Assembly (NCBI GenBank): GCA_913053795.1 | Contig: CAJXGZ010000034.1 | Span: 1-12,786 of the forward strand | Length of the DNA: 12,786 nt | Reading direction: 5' to 3' | Origin: an uncultured Rhodospirillales bacterium | GTDB taxonomy: Bacteria; Pseudomonadota; Alphaproteobacteria; Rhodospirillales; 2-02-FULL-58-16 | Shown: positions 1-7,600 of the stretch, piece after piece | Layout: every line of letters begins with the position of its first letter | Position numbering within the stretch: position 1 is the first letter of the stretch | Translations under genes and position numbers: made by a program | The notes under the pieces: generated by a model | What the model saw: the letters and a program-made list of their open reading frames with translations, nothing else | The model's database searches: none | Told to the model about the DNA's origin: nothing

Positions 1-29
1 CGACGAGCGCGCCCGCAGGGGCACCTACC

Positions 30-746
<717 letters not shown>

Positions 747-795
747 GATTTATCCTAGTATCTGCCGTGATCATTGCAAGCTAACGCGGGCGCCG

Positions 796-827
796 ACCGC
801 CGTAAAGCCCCGGAGGTCTTTGGCGGT
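796..827. repeat. Imperfect inverted repeat involving the first tandem copy
   Basis: ACCGCC (796-801) and AAAG (804-807) are complementary to CTTT (818-821) and GGCGGT (822-827). This gives a 10-bp stem with a 2-nt bulge (GT, 802-803) around a 10-nt loop. The same left arm could also pair with the second or third tandem copy. There is no clear T-run after it, so I do not call it a terminator. Confidence 0.5.
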
Positions 828-874
828 TTGCCCGGAGGTCTTTGGCGGTTTGCCCGGAGGTCTTTGGCGGTTTG
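809..874. repeat. Three perfect 22-bp tandem repeats between rph and hrcA
   Basis: Three head-to-tail copies of a 22-bp unit lie at 809-830, 831-852 and 853-874, with no mismatch between copies. The unit core is GGAGGTCTTTGGCGG, flanked by CCC on the left and TTTG on the right. The array ends directly against the candidate hrcA promoter, its last base being two positions before TTGACG. A 22-bp period is close to two helical turns, so repeated protein sites would lie on the same DNA face. Function is unknown; it could be an operator array or a slippage-generated repeat of variable copy number. Confidence 0.95.
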
Positions 875-875
875 A

Positions 876-904
876 TTGACGTGGGAAGACGCAATACATA
901 AATT
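876..904 (+). promoter_or_regulatory. Candidate sigma-70 promoter of hrcA-grpE
   Basis: TTGACG (876-881) matches five of six bases of the -35 consensus. It is separated by 17 nt from TAAATT (899-904), four of six bases of the -10 consensus. Transcription would begin near 911, giving a short leader before the hrcA ATG at 938. No CIRCE-like inverted repeat was seen here. Read by eye only. Confidence 0.4.
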
Positions 905-937
905 CCATAAAAATACGTTTAGTCGGACGGCGATTTA

Positions 938-1972
938 ATGATTACCGAACTCAATGAGCGGTCACGCGAGATTTTTAAGCACATTGTCGAAGCCTTCATG
1001 GAAACGGGCGAGCCCATAGGCTCGCGCACCTTATCCAAAAAGCTGAGAATGGATTTATCTCCGGCGACCATTCGCAATGTCATGGCGGACTTGGAGGACA
1101 TAGGTCTGCTCTATGCGCCCCACACGTCGGCTGGACGGTTGCCGACGGAGGCCGGGTTGCGGCTGTTCGTTGACGGTTTTCTTGAGGTCGGCAACTTGAC
1201 GGAAGAAGAGCGGCGGCGCATCGATAGCCAGTGCGCGGGCTCCAACACGAGTTTTGAGGGCCTTCTTGAGGAGGCGTCCTCCGCCCTCTCCGGGCTGTCG
1301 CGGTGCGCTGGGCTGGTAATGGCTCCGAAAACGGACTGCCCACTGCGCCATATAGAATTTGTCTCTTTGAATCCCGGCCGGGCGCTTGTCATCATGATTG
1401 CCGAAAACGGCGTGGTCGAAAACCGCATTATCGAGACCCCTCCCGGGTTGCCGCCCTCGGCGTTGGTGGAGGCGTCAAACTTTCTTAGCGCCCGTCTTGT
1501 CGGCCGCACCATCGGCGAGGCTCATGACGATATAATGGATGAGTTGAAGGCCCATCGCGCCCAACTTGATGAGTTGACGTCCCGTGTTGTGGAATCCGGT
1601 CTCGCTACTTGGGCCGGCGGTGATAAGGGCGGTTCGTTGATTGTGCGCGGCCAGGCGAACTTACTTGAGGACGTCAACGCCTCCGCCGATCTTGAGCGTA
1701 TCCGCACGCTGTTCGCGGCCCTGGAAACCAAGGAAACCATGTTGAAAGTTCTGTCCATGACCGAAACAGCGGAAGGCGTGCAGATTTTTATTGGCTCCGA
1801 CAATAAACTGTTTAGCATCGCCGGGTGCTCTATGATTGTTGGCCCTTATAGCGATGGCCGTAAAAAAGTGGTTGGCGCCATTGGCGTGATTGGGCCGACG
1901 CGCATGAATTATGCGAGAATAATTCCCATGGTCGATTACACTGCAAAATTGATCGGCCATAAAATAGGATAG
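938..1972 (+). CDS. hrcA: Heat-inducible transcription repressor HrcA
   Basis: A 344-residue HrcA, the normal length for the repressor that binds CIRCE operators of chaperone genes and whose folding depends on GroEL. The N-terminal winged helix-turn-helix is clear: ERSREIFKHIVEAF (residues 7-20), GEPIGSRTLSKK (24-35), then SPATIRNVMADLEDIGLL (41-58) and the wing region PHTSAGRLPTEAG (61-73). The C-terminal family signature GVIGPTRMNYARIIPMVDY sits close to the end. The ATG at 938 is supported by the conserved N-terminus beginning a few residues later; the upstream GGACGG (925-930) is only a weak ribosome binding site. It is followed after 3 nt by grpE, the classic hrcA-grpE pair. HrcA targets are usually groESL and sometimes dnaK; no CIRCE element is visible in this window, so its operators are probably elsewhere. 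Confidence 0.97.
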   Translation: MITELNERSREIFKHIVEAFMETGEPIGSRTLSKKLRMDLSPATIRNVMADLEDIGLLYAPHTSAGRLPTEAGLRLFVDGFLEVGNLTEEERRRIDSQCAGSNTSFEGLLEEASSALSGLSRCAGLVMAPKTDCPLRHIEFVSLNPGRALVIMIAENGVVENRIIETPPGLPPSALVEASNFLSARLVGRTIGEAHDDIMDELKAHRAQLDELTSRVVESGLATWAGGDKGGSLIVRGQANLLEDVNASADLERIRTLFAALETKETMLKVLSMTETAEGVQIFIGSDNKLFSIAGCSMIVGPYSDGRKKVVGAIGVIGPTRMNYARIIPMVDYTAKLIGHKIG

Positions 1973-1975
1973 CGA

Positions 1976-2746
1976 TTGCTAATAATGGTGCTGGACATGG
2001 AAGTGACTGAAGACAAAGAAGAACGAGAAGACGAGGAAAAAACGGATTCGCAAGAACCGGAAGACTCGTCAACGGACGAAGAGGCGCCCTTGGAAGATGA
2101 TTCGGCGGAGCCGAAATCTGAAAAGGAGGTTTCCGAGGAGATTGAGGAAGAAGAAATTGACCTGGAAGCTGAAGTGGCGGAGCTCAAGGATAAGCTTCTT
2201 CGCGCCATGGCCGAATCCGAAAATGTGCGCCGCCGCGCCGAGCGCGACAAGGAAAACTCCGCCAAGTATTCCATTGCGGCCTTTGCTCGCGAGATGCTCC
2301 GGGTGAACGATAATCTGCGCCGGGCGTTGGAAAGCGTCGATGAAAAATCTCGCGAAGAAAACGAGGCGCTGAAAAATCTTGTGGTTGGCGTCGAAATGAC
2401 GGAACGCGAGATGCTAAACGCCTTCGAGCGCGCTGGCGTTAAGCCTATTAAAGCCATGGGTCAAAAATTTGATCCCAACTTGCATGAAGCCATGTTTGAG
2501 GTCGAAGACAAAGATCAGCCTGCCGGCACCGTGGTCCAAGAGCTGGAAACCGGCTATGTTATCCATGATCGCGCTTTGCGCCCGGCCCGTGTGGGTGTTT
2601 CCAAGGGTGGTCCCAAGGCGCCTCTTGAGGAGGGCTCCAACGACAAAAAACCATCGGACTCTATGTCCAAGGGCCAATCCGTCTATGAAAAACAGGCGGA
2701 GGCGCAAAGCGACGCCTCAGGCTCACAGGTGGATGAGGAATTATAA
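1976..2746 (+). CDS. grpE: Nucleotide exchange factor GrpE
   Basis: GrpE dimerises and releases ADP from DnaK, resetting the Hsp70 cycle; it acts in the cytoplasm. The first 60 or so residues are extremely acidic and probably disordered. A long helix/coiled-coil stretch follows (about 62-125, including ENVRRRAERDKEN at 82-94), then the beta domain with FDPNLHEAMFEVEDKD (165-180) and VIHDRALRPARVGVSKG (195-211). About 45 low-complexity polar residues follow the usual family end, making it longer (256 residues) than the roughly 200 of many GrpE proteins. The start is uncertain. TTG at 1976 has AGGA (1966-1969) six bases upstream, within the last codons of hrcA, and would suit coupled translation; in-frame ATGs at 1985 and 1997 are alternatives. 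It lies 3 nt after hrcA and 173 nt before dnaK. Confidence 0.95.
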   Translation: MLIMVLDMEVTEDKEEREDEEKTDSQEPEDSSTDEEAPLEDDSAEPKSEKEVSEEIEEEEIDLEAEVAELKDKLLRAMAESENVRRRAERDKENSAKYSIAAFAREMLRVNDNLRRALESVDEKSREENEALKNLVVGVEMTEREMLNAFERAGVKPIKAMGQKFDPNLHEAMFEVEDKDQPAGTVVQELETGYVIHDRALRPARVGVSKGGPKAPLEEGSNDKKPSDSMSKGQSVYEKQAEAQSDASGSQVDEEL

Positions 2747-2773
2747 ACTTGGTGAAAATTGACGCCTGCGCCG

Positions 2774-2804
2774 GTTGCGCGCTCGCTAGGATCGACCTAT
2801 ATAA
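2774..2804 (+). promoter_or_regulatory. Candidate sigma-32 (RpoH) heat-shock promoter of dnaK
   Basis: The alphaproteobacterial RpoH consensus is approximately CTTG, 17-18 nt, CYTATNT. Here GTTG (2774-2777) is followed by an 18-nt spacer and CCTATATAA (2796-2804), a full match to the -10 part and three of four bases in the -35 part. Transcription would start around 2810, leaving a leader of about 110 nt. A second CCTATTT lies at 2814-2820 but has no matching -35. This is a by-eye match. Confidence 0.5.
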
Positions 2805-2860
2805 CGCCAGAAACCTATTTAGGACGTTTCGAAAGATATTGTTTTTTCAACAGGGGTCAA

Positions 2861-2890
2861 CCCGCGCCGCGCGTTCTTAAAAAGCGCGGG
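2861..2890 (+). promoter_or_regulatory. GC-rich hairpin in the dnaK leader
   Basis: CCCGCGC (2861-2867) pairs perfectly with GCGCGGG (2884-2890). A competing inner pairing uses CCGCGC (2867-2872) with GCGCGG (2884-2889), so two registers share the same right arm. The hairpin lies 29 nt before the dnaK ATG, with an A-rich loop segment. The probable ribosome binding site GAAGAGGA (2907-2914) is not inside the stem, so direct thermometer-style masking is not evident. It is not followed by a T-run, so it is unlikely to be a terminator. Confidence 0.4.
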
Positions 2891-2919
2891 GTCCCGTCAG
2901 AAGCGAGAAGAGGATCACT

Positions 2920-4851
2920 ATGAGCAAGGTTATCGGAATTGACCTTGGAACCACTAATTCCTGTGTCGCTGTTATGGACGGCAAGGAAGCCAAGGTAATC
3001 GAAAACGCCGAAGGCGCCCGCACCACGCCCTCCATGGTCGCGTTCACGGACTCCGACGAGCGTCTCGTTGGCCAACCCGCCAAGCGCCAGGCGGTGACCA
3101 ATCCCGAGAACACCTTGTTCGCCATCAAGCGTCTAATTGGTCGGCGTCACGATGATCCGATGACTGAAAAAGATAAAGAATTAGTGCCTTATAACATTAT
3201 CGCCGGCGAAAATGGCGACGCCTGGGTGGAGGCGAACGGAAGCAAATATAGCCCCAGTCAAGTCAGCGCCTTCATACTTCAAAAGATGAAAGAGACCGCC
3301 GAGGCCTATCTGGGTGAAAATGTTTCCCAGGCCGTTATTACGGTTCCCGCTTATTTCAATGATTCCCAACGCCAGGCCACCAAGGACGCCGGCAAGATCG
3401 CCGGACTGGAAGTGTTGCGCATTATTAACGAGCCGACCGCGGCGGCGCTTGCATATGGCCTGGAAAAAAACGAGACAGGCATTATTGCCGTCTTTGATCT
3501 TGGCGGCGGCACCTTTGACGTTTCCATTCTTGAAATCGGCGACGGCGTTTTTGAGGTCAAATCCACAAACGGCGACACTTTTCTCGGCGGCGAGGACTTT
3601 GACAAACGCATCGTCGATTATCTGGCTGACGAATTCAAAAAGGAAAGCGGCATTGATCTTCGCTCCGACAAGCTCGCCCTTCAACGTCTCAAGGAAGAGG
3701 GTGAAAAGGCCAAGATTGAGCTTTCCAGCGCCATCCAGACCGAGATCAACCTGCCGTTCATCACCGCGGATCAAAACGGCCCAAAACATCTGAACATCAA
3801 GCTTACCCGAGCAAAGCTTGAGGCCTTGGTCGAGGACCTGGTCCAAAATACCATTGATCCTTGCAAGAAGGCGCTGAAAGACGCCGGACTTTCCGCCGGG
3901 GAAATCAAAGAGGTCATTTTGGTTGGCGGCATGACCCGTATGCCCAAGATTATCGAGACGGTTAAGGATTTCTTCGGCCGCGAACCCCACAAGGGCGTTA
4001 ACCCCGACGAGGTTGTCGCCGTCGGCGCCGCCATCCAGGGCGGCGTGCTGAAGGGCGATGTCAAGGATGTGCTTCTTCTTGACGTTACGCCGTTGTCGTT
4101 GGGCATCGAGACGCTGGGCGGCGTCTTTACCCGCCTGATCGATCGCAACACCACAATACCGACACGAAAAAGCCAGGTCTTCTCCACCGCCGAGGATAAC
4201 CAGACCGCCGTCACCATTCGTGTCTTCCAGGGTGAACGCGAGATGGCCGCCGACAACAAACTGCTTGGCCAGTTTGACTTGATCGGCGTTCCGCCGGCCA
4301 TGCGCGGCGTTCCGCAAATTGAGGTGACCTTTGACATCGACGCCAACGGCATTGTTAACGTCTCGGCTAAGGATAAGGCGACCGGCAAGGAGCAAAAAAT
4401 CCGCATCCAGGCCTCGGGTGGTTTGGGGGACGCCGATATTGAGCGCATGGTTAAGGAGGCGGAACAGAACGCCGAAGAAGATAAAAAGCGCCGCGAATTG
4501 GTTGAGACGCGCAATCAGGGCGAAGGCATGGCCCATTCCGCCGAGACAAGCCTTAAGGAGTTTGGCGACAAGGTTTCAGATGATGAAAAACAAGCCATCG
4601 AAAATGCCGTCAAGGAACTGCGCGAAACCCTCGAAGGTGATGATGTCGAGGCCATCAAAAGCAAGACGGAAGCTTTGACGCAAGCCTCAATGAAACTGGG
4701 CGAGGCCATGTATAAGGCCAGTCAGGAAGAAGCCGCCGGAGACTCTAACCCAGGCGATTCGACGTCGGCTGAAGAAGGTGGTGAGGATCCCGCGGTGGTC
4801 GACGCCGACTTCGAGGAAGTGGATCCGGACAAGAAAAAGAAAGACGACTGA
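2920..4851 (+). CDS. dnaK: Molecular chaperone DnaK (Hsp70)
   Basis: A complete 643-residue Hsp70 ATPase that binds exposed hydrophobic segments of client proteins under control of DnaJ and GrpE. The nucleotide-binding domain is unmistakable: IGIDLGTTNSCVAV (residues 5-18), IINEPTAAALAYG (168-180), VFDLGGGTFDVSIL (191-204) and later VILVGGMTRMPKI. The substrate-binding domain follows, with the linker segment DVLLLDVTPLSLGIETLGG, then the helical lid and a charged, lysine-ended tail containing DADFEEVDPD, typical of alphaproteobacterial DnaK. ATG at 2920 has a purine-rich GAAGAGGA upstream. A sigma-32-like promoter lies about 110 nt upstream of the start. dnaJ follows after 90 nt. No frameshift or missing motif is visible. 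Confidence 0.99.
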   Translation: MSKVIGIDLGTTNSCVAVMDGKEAKVIENAEGARTTPSMVAFTDSDERLVGQPAKRQAVTNPENTLFAIKRLIGRRHDDPMTEKDKELVPYNIIAGENGDAWVEANGSKYSPSQVSAFILQKMKETAEAYLGENVSQAVITVPAYFNDSQRQATKDAGKIAGLEVLRIINEPTAAALAYGLEKNETGIIAVFDLGGGTFDVSILEIGDGVFEVKSTNGDTFLGGEDFDKRIVDYLADEFKKESGIDLRSDKLALQRLKEEGEKAKIELSSAIQTEINLPFITADQNGPKHLNIKLTRAKLEALVEDLVQNTIDPCKKALKDAGLSAGEIKEVILVGGMTRMPKIIETVKDFFGREPHKGVNPDEVVAVGAAIQGGVLKGDVKDVLLLDVTPLSLGIETLGGVFTRLIDRNTTIPTRKSQVFSTAEDNQTAVTIRVFQGEREMAADNKLLGQFDLIGVPPAMRGVPQIEVTFDIDANGIVNVSAKDKATGKEQKIRIQASGGLGDADIERMVKEAEQNAEEDKKRRELVETRNQGEGMAHSAETSLKEFGDKVSDDEKQAIENAVKELRETLEGDDVEAIKSKTEALTQASMKLGEAMYKASQEEAAGDSNPGDSTSAEEGGEDPAVVDADFEEVDPDKKKKDD

Positions 4852-4892
4852 TCTTTCGCCGTCACTTGGATCGTAATGGGGAAAAGCCCTTT

Positions 4893-4914
4893 CGATTGTT
4901 TTGGAAAATTGTCG
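4893..4914 (+). other. Weak imperfect hairpin between dnaK and dnaJ
   Basis: CGATTGTTTT (4893-4902) can pair with AAAATTGTCG (4905-4914) with two G-U pairs and one mismatch. It is AT-rich and without a T-run directly after it, so it may at most be an mRNA-processing or partial-attenuation site between dnaK and dnaJ, where chaperone operons often show lower downstream expression. The function is inference. Confidence 0.2.
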
Positions 4915-4941
4915 GCGAGACTGTTTTTATGAGTGTTTCCT

Positions 4942-6081
4942 ATGGCCAATGAGGACTTCTACGAATTACTCGGCGTTAAACGTGACGCAAGCGCGGAGGA
5001 ATTAAAGAAAGCCTATCGAAAGTTGGCCATGAAGCTTCATCCGGACCGCAACCCTGATGATAAGGAAGCGGAAAAAAAGTTTAAAAAAATTAATCAGGCT
5101 TATGAAATCCTGAAAGACGAACAGAAACGCGCCGCTTATGACCGCTTCGGCCACGCTGCTTTTGAGCAGGGAGGTCCTGGCGGCCCCGGGGGCTTTGGCG
5201 CAGGATTCGCTTCGGGTTTCGCCGATATCTTTGATGAAATGTTTGGTGACTTTGCGCATGGGGGTCATCAAGGCGGCCCCAGAGGCCAGGGCCGCGGTTC
5301 TGACTTACGCTACAACATGCAAATTACCCTTGAAGACGCCTTTAAGGGCAAGAAAACGAACATTCGAGTCTCCACCTCGGTGGCCTGTAAAGATTGCGGC
5401 GGCAGCGGAGCCGCCGGCGGAACGGCTCCAGTGACGTGCGTTACCTGCCATGGTCACGGCAACGTCCGCTCCCAGTCCGGTTTTTTCACTGTCGAGAGAA
5501 CGTGTCCGTCCTGTAATGGCGCTGGAAAAGTCATCAAGGAGCCTTGCCGAAACTGTGGCGGCGCGGGGAGGGTGCATAAGGAAAAAGCGTTGTCGGTCAG
5601 CATCCCGGCAGGCGTCGAGGATGGGGCCCGCATCCGTCTTGGCGGTGAAGGAGAAGCGGGGCTGCGTGGCGGGTCTCCCGGTGATCTTTATATTTTTCTG
5701 TCTATCGCGCCGCACAGGATTTTTCAACGCGATGGCGCCGATATTCATTGCCGGGTTCCCATACCCATGATCACAGCGGCGCTCGGTGGAACCGTTGAGG
5801 TGCCCACCGTTGAGGGGACGCTGGCCCGCGTCACGATACCGGCGGGCGCTCAAACAGGCCAGCAGTTCCGCCTTAAGGGAACCGGCATGACGGTCCTGCA
5901 CTCAAAGTCCCGCGGCGACATGTTCGTGCAGACGATTGTTGAAACGCCGGTAAATCTGACCAAGAGGCAAAAAGAACTTCTCAAGGAATTCGCCGCGGAG
6001 TCTCCCAATGAAAAACACAGCCCGGAATCTCACGGTTTCTTCTCCAAAGTTAAGGAGTTGTGGGAGGACTTGAAGGATTAA
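4942..6081 (+). CDS. dnaJ: Co-chaperone DnaJ (Hsp40)
   Basis: A full-length type I DnaJ of 379 residues that stimulates DnaK ATPase and delivers clients. Domains in order: J domain (about 4-70) with the essential HPD at 33-35; a Gly/Phe-rich linker (about 77-120); a zinc-binding domain with four CxxCxGxG motifs, CKDCGGSG, CVTCHGHG, CPSCNGAG and CRNCGGAG (cysteines 149/152, 166/169, 188/191, 202/205); and the C-terminal client-binding domain including QTGQQFRLKGTGMTVL. All eight cysteines are present. The start at ATG 4942 is chosen because family members begin M-A-x-x-D-[FY]-Y-E-x-L-G-V; an in-frame GTG at 4933 would add MFP. The ribosome binding site is poor. It lies 90 nt after dnaK and 42 nt before dapB, probably in one operon. 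Confidence 0.98.
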   Translation: MANEDFYELLGVKRDASAEELKKAYRKLAMKLHPDRNPDDKEAEKKFKKINQAYEILKDEQKRAAYDRFGHAAFEQGGPGGPGGFGAGFASGFADIFDEMFGDFAHGGHQGGPRGQGRGSDLRYNMQITLEDAFKGKKTNIRVSTSVACKDCGGSGAAGGTAPVTCVTCHGHGNVRSQSGFFTVERTCPSCNGAGKVIKEPCRNCGGAGRVHKEKALSVSIPAGVEDGARIRLGGEGEAGLRGGSPGDLYIFLSIAPHRIFQRDGADIHCRVPIPMITAALGGTVEVPTVEGTLARVTIPAGAQTGQQFRLKGTGMTVLHSKSRGDMFVQTIVETPVNLTKRQKELLKEFAAESPNEKHSPESHGFFSKVKELWEDLKD

Positions 6082-6083
6082 TA

Positions 6084-6107
6084 TTGCCGCAAGCCGCGCG
6101 CCGGCAA
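6084..6107 (+). other. Small hairpin between dnaJ and dapB
   Basis: TTGCCG (6084-6089) pairs with CGGCAA (6102-6107) around a 12-nt GC-rich loop. The hairpin begins two bases after the dnaJ stop and ends just before the strong ribosome binding site GGAAGGGGGG (6109-6118). There is no T-run, so read-through into dapB is expected. Confidence 0.35.
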
Positions 6108-6123
6108 CGGAAGGGGGGAAACC

Positions 6124-6921
6124 ATGAAAATCGGAATCGTCGGATGCGCAGGGCGCATGGGACGCATGTTGGTCGCTGAAGTTTTGGCCGCCGACGGCTG
6201 TGAACTGGCCGGGGGATGCGAGCTGGCGGGCAGTGATTTTCTGGGGCTGGATCCGGGGGAGCTGGCTGGCGTAAAGGCGACGGGACTGACGGTCGGCGGC
6301 GATGCGGGCGCGTTGTTCCAGGCCTCGGACGCGGTTATCGATTTTACGGTTCCCGCCGCCTCCGCCGCCAACGCCTTGCTGGCCGTTGGTAGGGGGGCCG
6401 CATTCATTATTGGCACAACCGGCCTTGGCGCCGAGCATATGAAAACGTTACGGCAAGTTTCTGAAAAATGCGCCATCGTTCAAGCCGCCAACATGAGCGT
6501 CGGCGTCAACGTGTTGCTTGGATTGACCAAGCAGGCCGCCGGCATTCTCGGGGAAGATTACGACATCGAAATTGTTGAGATGCATCACCGCCATAAAGTG
6601 GACGCCCCCTCGGGCACGGCGCTTGCTCTTGGGGCCGCCGCCGCTGAAGGCCGTGGCGTCGATTTGGAAAAAGCGTCTCAGCGCGTGCGCGACGGCCATA
6701 CCGGCGCTCGAAATCGTGGAGACATTGGATTCGCGACATTGAGGGGCGGCGATGTTGTTGGCGATCACACGGTGGTTTTCGCCGCCGAGGGCGAGCGCAT
6801 CGAACTCACCCACAAGGCCTCGTCGCGTGAAATTTTCGCCCGCGGCGCCGTCAGGGCGGCGTTATGGGCAGGGGACAAGCCTCCGGGACTTTATACTATG
6901 CGCGATGTCTTGGGACTCTAA
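6124..6921 (+). CDS. dapB: 4-hydroxy-tetrahydrodipicolinate reductase
   Basis: DapB reduces the DapA product with NAD(P)H to tetrahydrodipicolinate, a step to meso-diaminopimelate for peptidoglycan and to lysine. The 265-residue protein begins with the Rossmann nucleotide-binding motif GIVGCAGRMGR (residues 4-14). It continues with DFTVPAA (73-79) and GTTG (97-100), and carries the active-site signature HHRHKVDAPSGTA (154-166), with the catalytic His/Lys cluster intact. The C-terminal region has FAARGAVRAALW-type family sequence (here FARGAVRAALW, 238-248) and ends GLYTMRDVLGL. ATG at 6124 follows a very strong GGAAGGGGGG at 6109-6118. It lies 42 nt after dnaJ and 15 nt before nth, so co-transcription with the chaperone genes is likely. 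No irregularity is seen apart from a CELAG sequence that occurs twice in tandem (residues 26-36) without changing the normal length. Confidence 0.97.
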   Translation: MKIGIVGCAGRMGRMLVAEVLAADGCELAGGCELAGSDFLGLDPGELAGVKATGLTVGGDAGALFQASDAVIDFTVPAASAANALLAVGRGAAFIIGTTGLGAEHMKTLRQVSEKCAIVQAANMSVGVNVLLGLTKQAAGILGEDYDIEIVEMHHRHKVDAPSGTALALGAAAAEGRGVDLEKASQRVRDGHTGARNRGDIGFATLRGGDVVGDHTVVFAAEGERIELTHKASSREIFARGAVRAALWAGDKPPGLYTMRDVLGL

Positions 6922-6936
6922 AAGCCTAGCGCAAAG

Positions 6937-7578
6937 ATGAAGGGATCGAACATTGACGCGCTATACCGCCGCTTAGCCAAGGCCAATCCCACGCCTAAAA
7001 GCGAATTGAATTACGCCAACCCCTTTACGCTGCTGGTGGCGGTGGTGCTGTCGGCGCAATCCACCGACAAGGGCGTCAACAAGGCGACTTCGGCGCTTTT
7101 CAAGGTGGCCGACACCCCTGAAAAGATGCTGGTTCTGGGTGAGCAGCCCCTCAAGGATCACATTAAGACCATTGGGCTTTACAATAACAAAGCCAAGAAT
7201 ATTATTGGCTTAAGCCAGATTCTTGTGGAGAAACATGACGGTGAAACGCCCCAGGACCGTAACGCCCTCGAGGCCCTTCCCGGCGTTGGACGCAAGACCG
7301 CCAATGTGGTGTTGAATGTCGCCTTCGGCCAGCCAGTGATCGCCGTCGACACCCATATTTTCCGAGTCGCCAACCGCACCGGTCTTGCTCCCGGCAAGAC
7401 ACCGTTGGAAGTGGAGCGAAAGCTGGAAAAACTGACGCCGAAAAAATGGAAGCTGCGCGCCCACCATTTGCTGATCCTCCACGGCCGCTATGTGTGCAAA
7501 GCGCGCAAACCCCTTTGTGGAGAGTGTGGCGTTGTCGATCTTTGCGGCTTTGAGGGCAAGACCACTTTTGAGGATTAG
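6937..7578 (+). CDS. nth: Endonuclease III (DNA glycosylase/AP lyase)
   Basis: A base-excision repair enzyme that removes oxidised pyrimidines and cleaves abasic sites. At 213 residues it is close to the E. coli enzyme (211). The helix-hairpin-helix LPGVGRKTANVVL (114-126) contains the catalytic lysine K120, and the catalytic aspartate is in VDTHIFRV (D138); both fall at the same numbers as in E. coli. The [4Fe-4S] cluster ligands follow the C-x6-C-x2-C-x5-C pattern at C187, C194, C197 and C203. ATG 6937 is 15 nt after dapB and has only a weak ribosome binding site, consistent with coupled translation. It is the last right-going gene of this block, and its stop is 22 nt from the convergent lipoprotein gene. 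Confidence 0.98.
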   Translation: MKGSNIDALYRRLAKANPTPKSELNYANPFTLLVAVVLSAQSTDKGVNKATSALFKVADTPEKMLVLGEQPLKDHIKTIGLYNNKAKNIIGLSQILVEKHDGETPQDRNALEALPGVGRKTANVVLNVAFGQPVIAVDTHIFRVANRTGLAPGKTPLEVERKLEKLTPKKWKLRAHHLLILHGRYVCKARKPLCGECGVVDLCGFEGKTTFED

Positions 7579-7600
7579 ACGGCCTCTCGGGCGCAAGCGC

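Noticed and set aside
1..29. Possible start of rdgB on the minus strand (GTG at 22-24), as expected after rph
   Set aside because: Only eight codons fit before the window edge, and the AGG upstream is too close to the GTG. The guess rests on gene order in relatives only.
3181..4536. Long minus-strand open frame of 451 codons opposite dnaK
   Set aside because: It is antisense to a fully conserved dnaK and arises from its codon bias; no known protein pattern is visible.
4929..4952. Seven-codon reading frame overlapping the dnaJ start
   Set aside because: No ribosome binding site and far too short; the dnaJ ATG at 4942 is sufficient.
6196..6231. Tandem 18-nt near-duplication encoding CELAGG/CELAGS in dapB
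   Set aside because: Aligned against the usual DapB sequence, it adds no length, so it is probably chance similarity rather than an insertion.
7579..7600. GCG-CAAG-CGC mini-hairpin between the convergent nth and lipoprotein genes as a bidirectional terminator
   Set aside because: The stem has only about three stable pairs and no T-run on either side.
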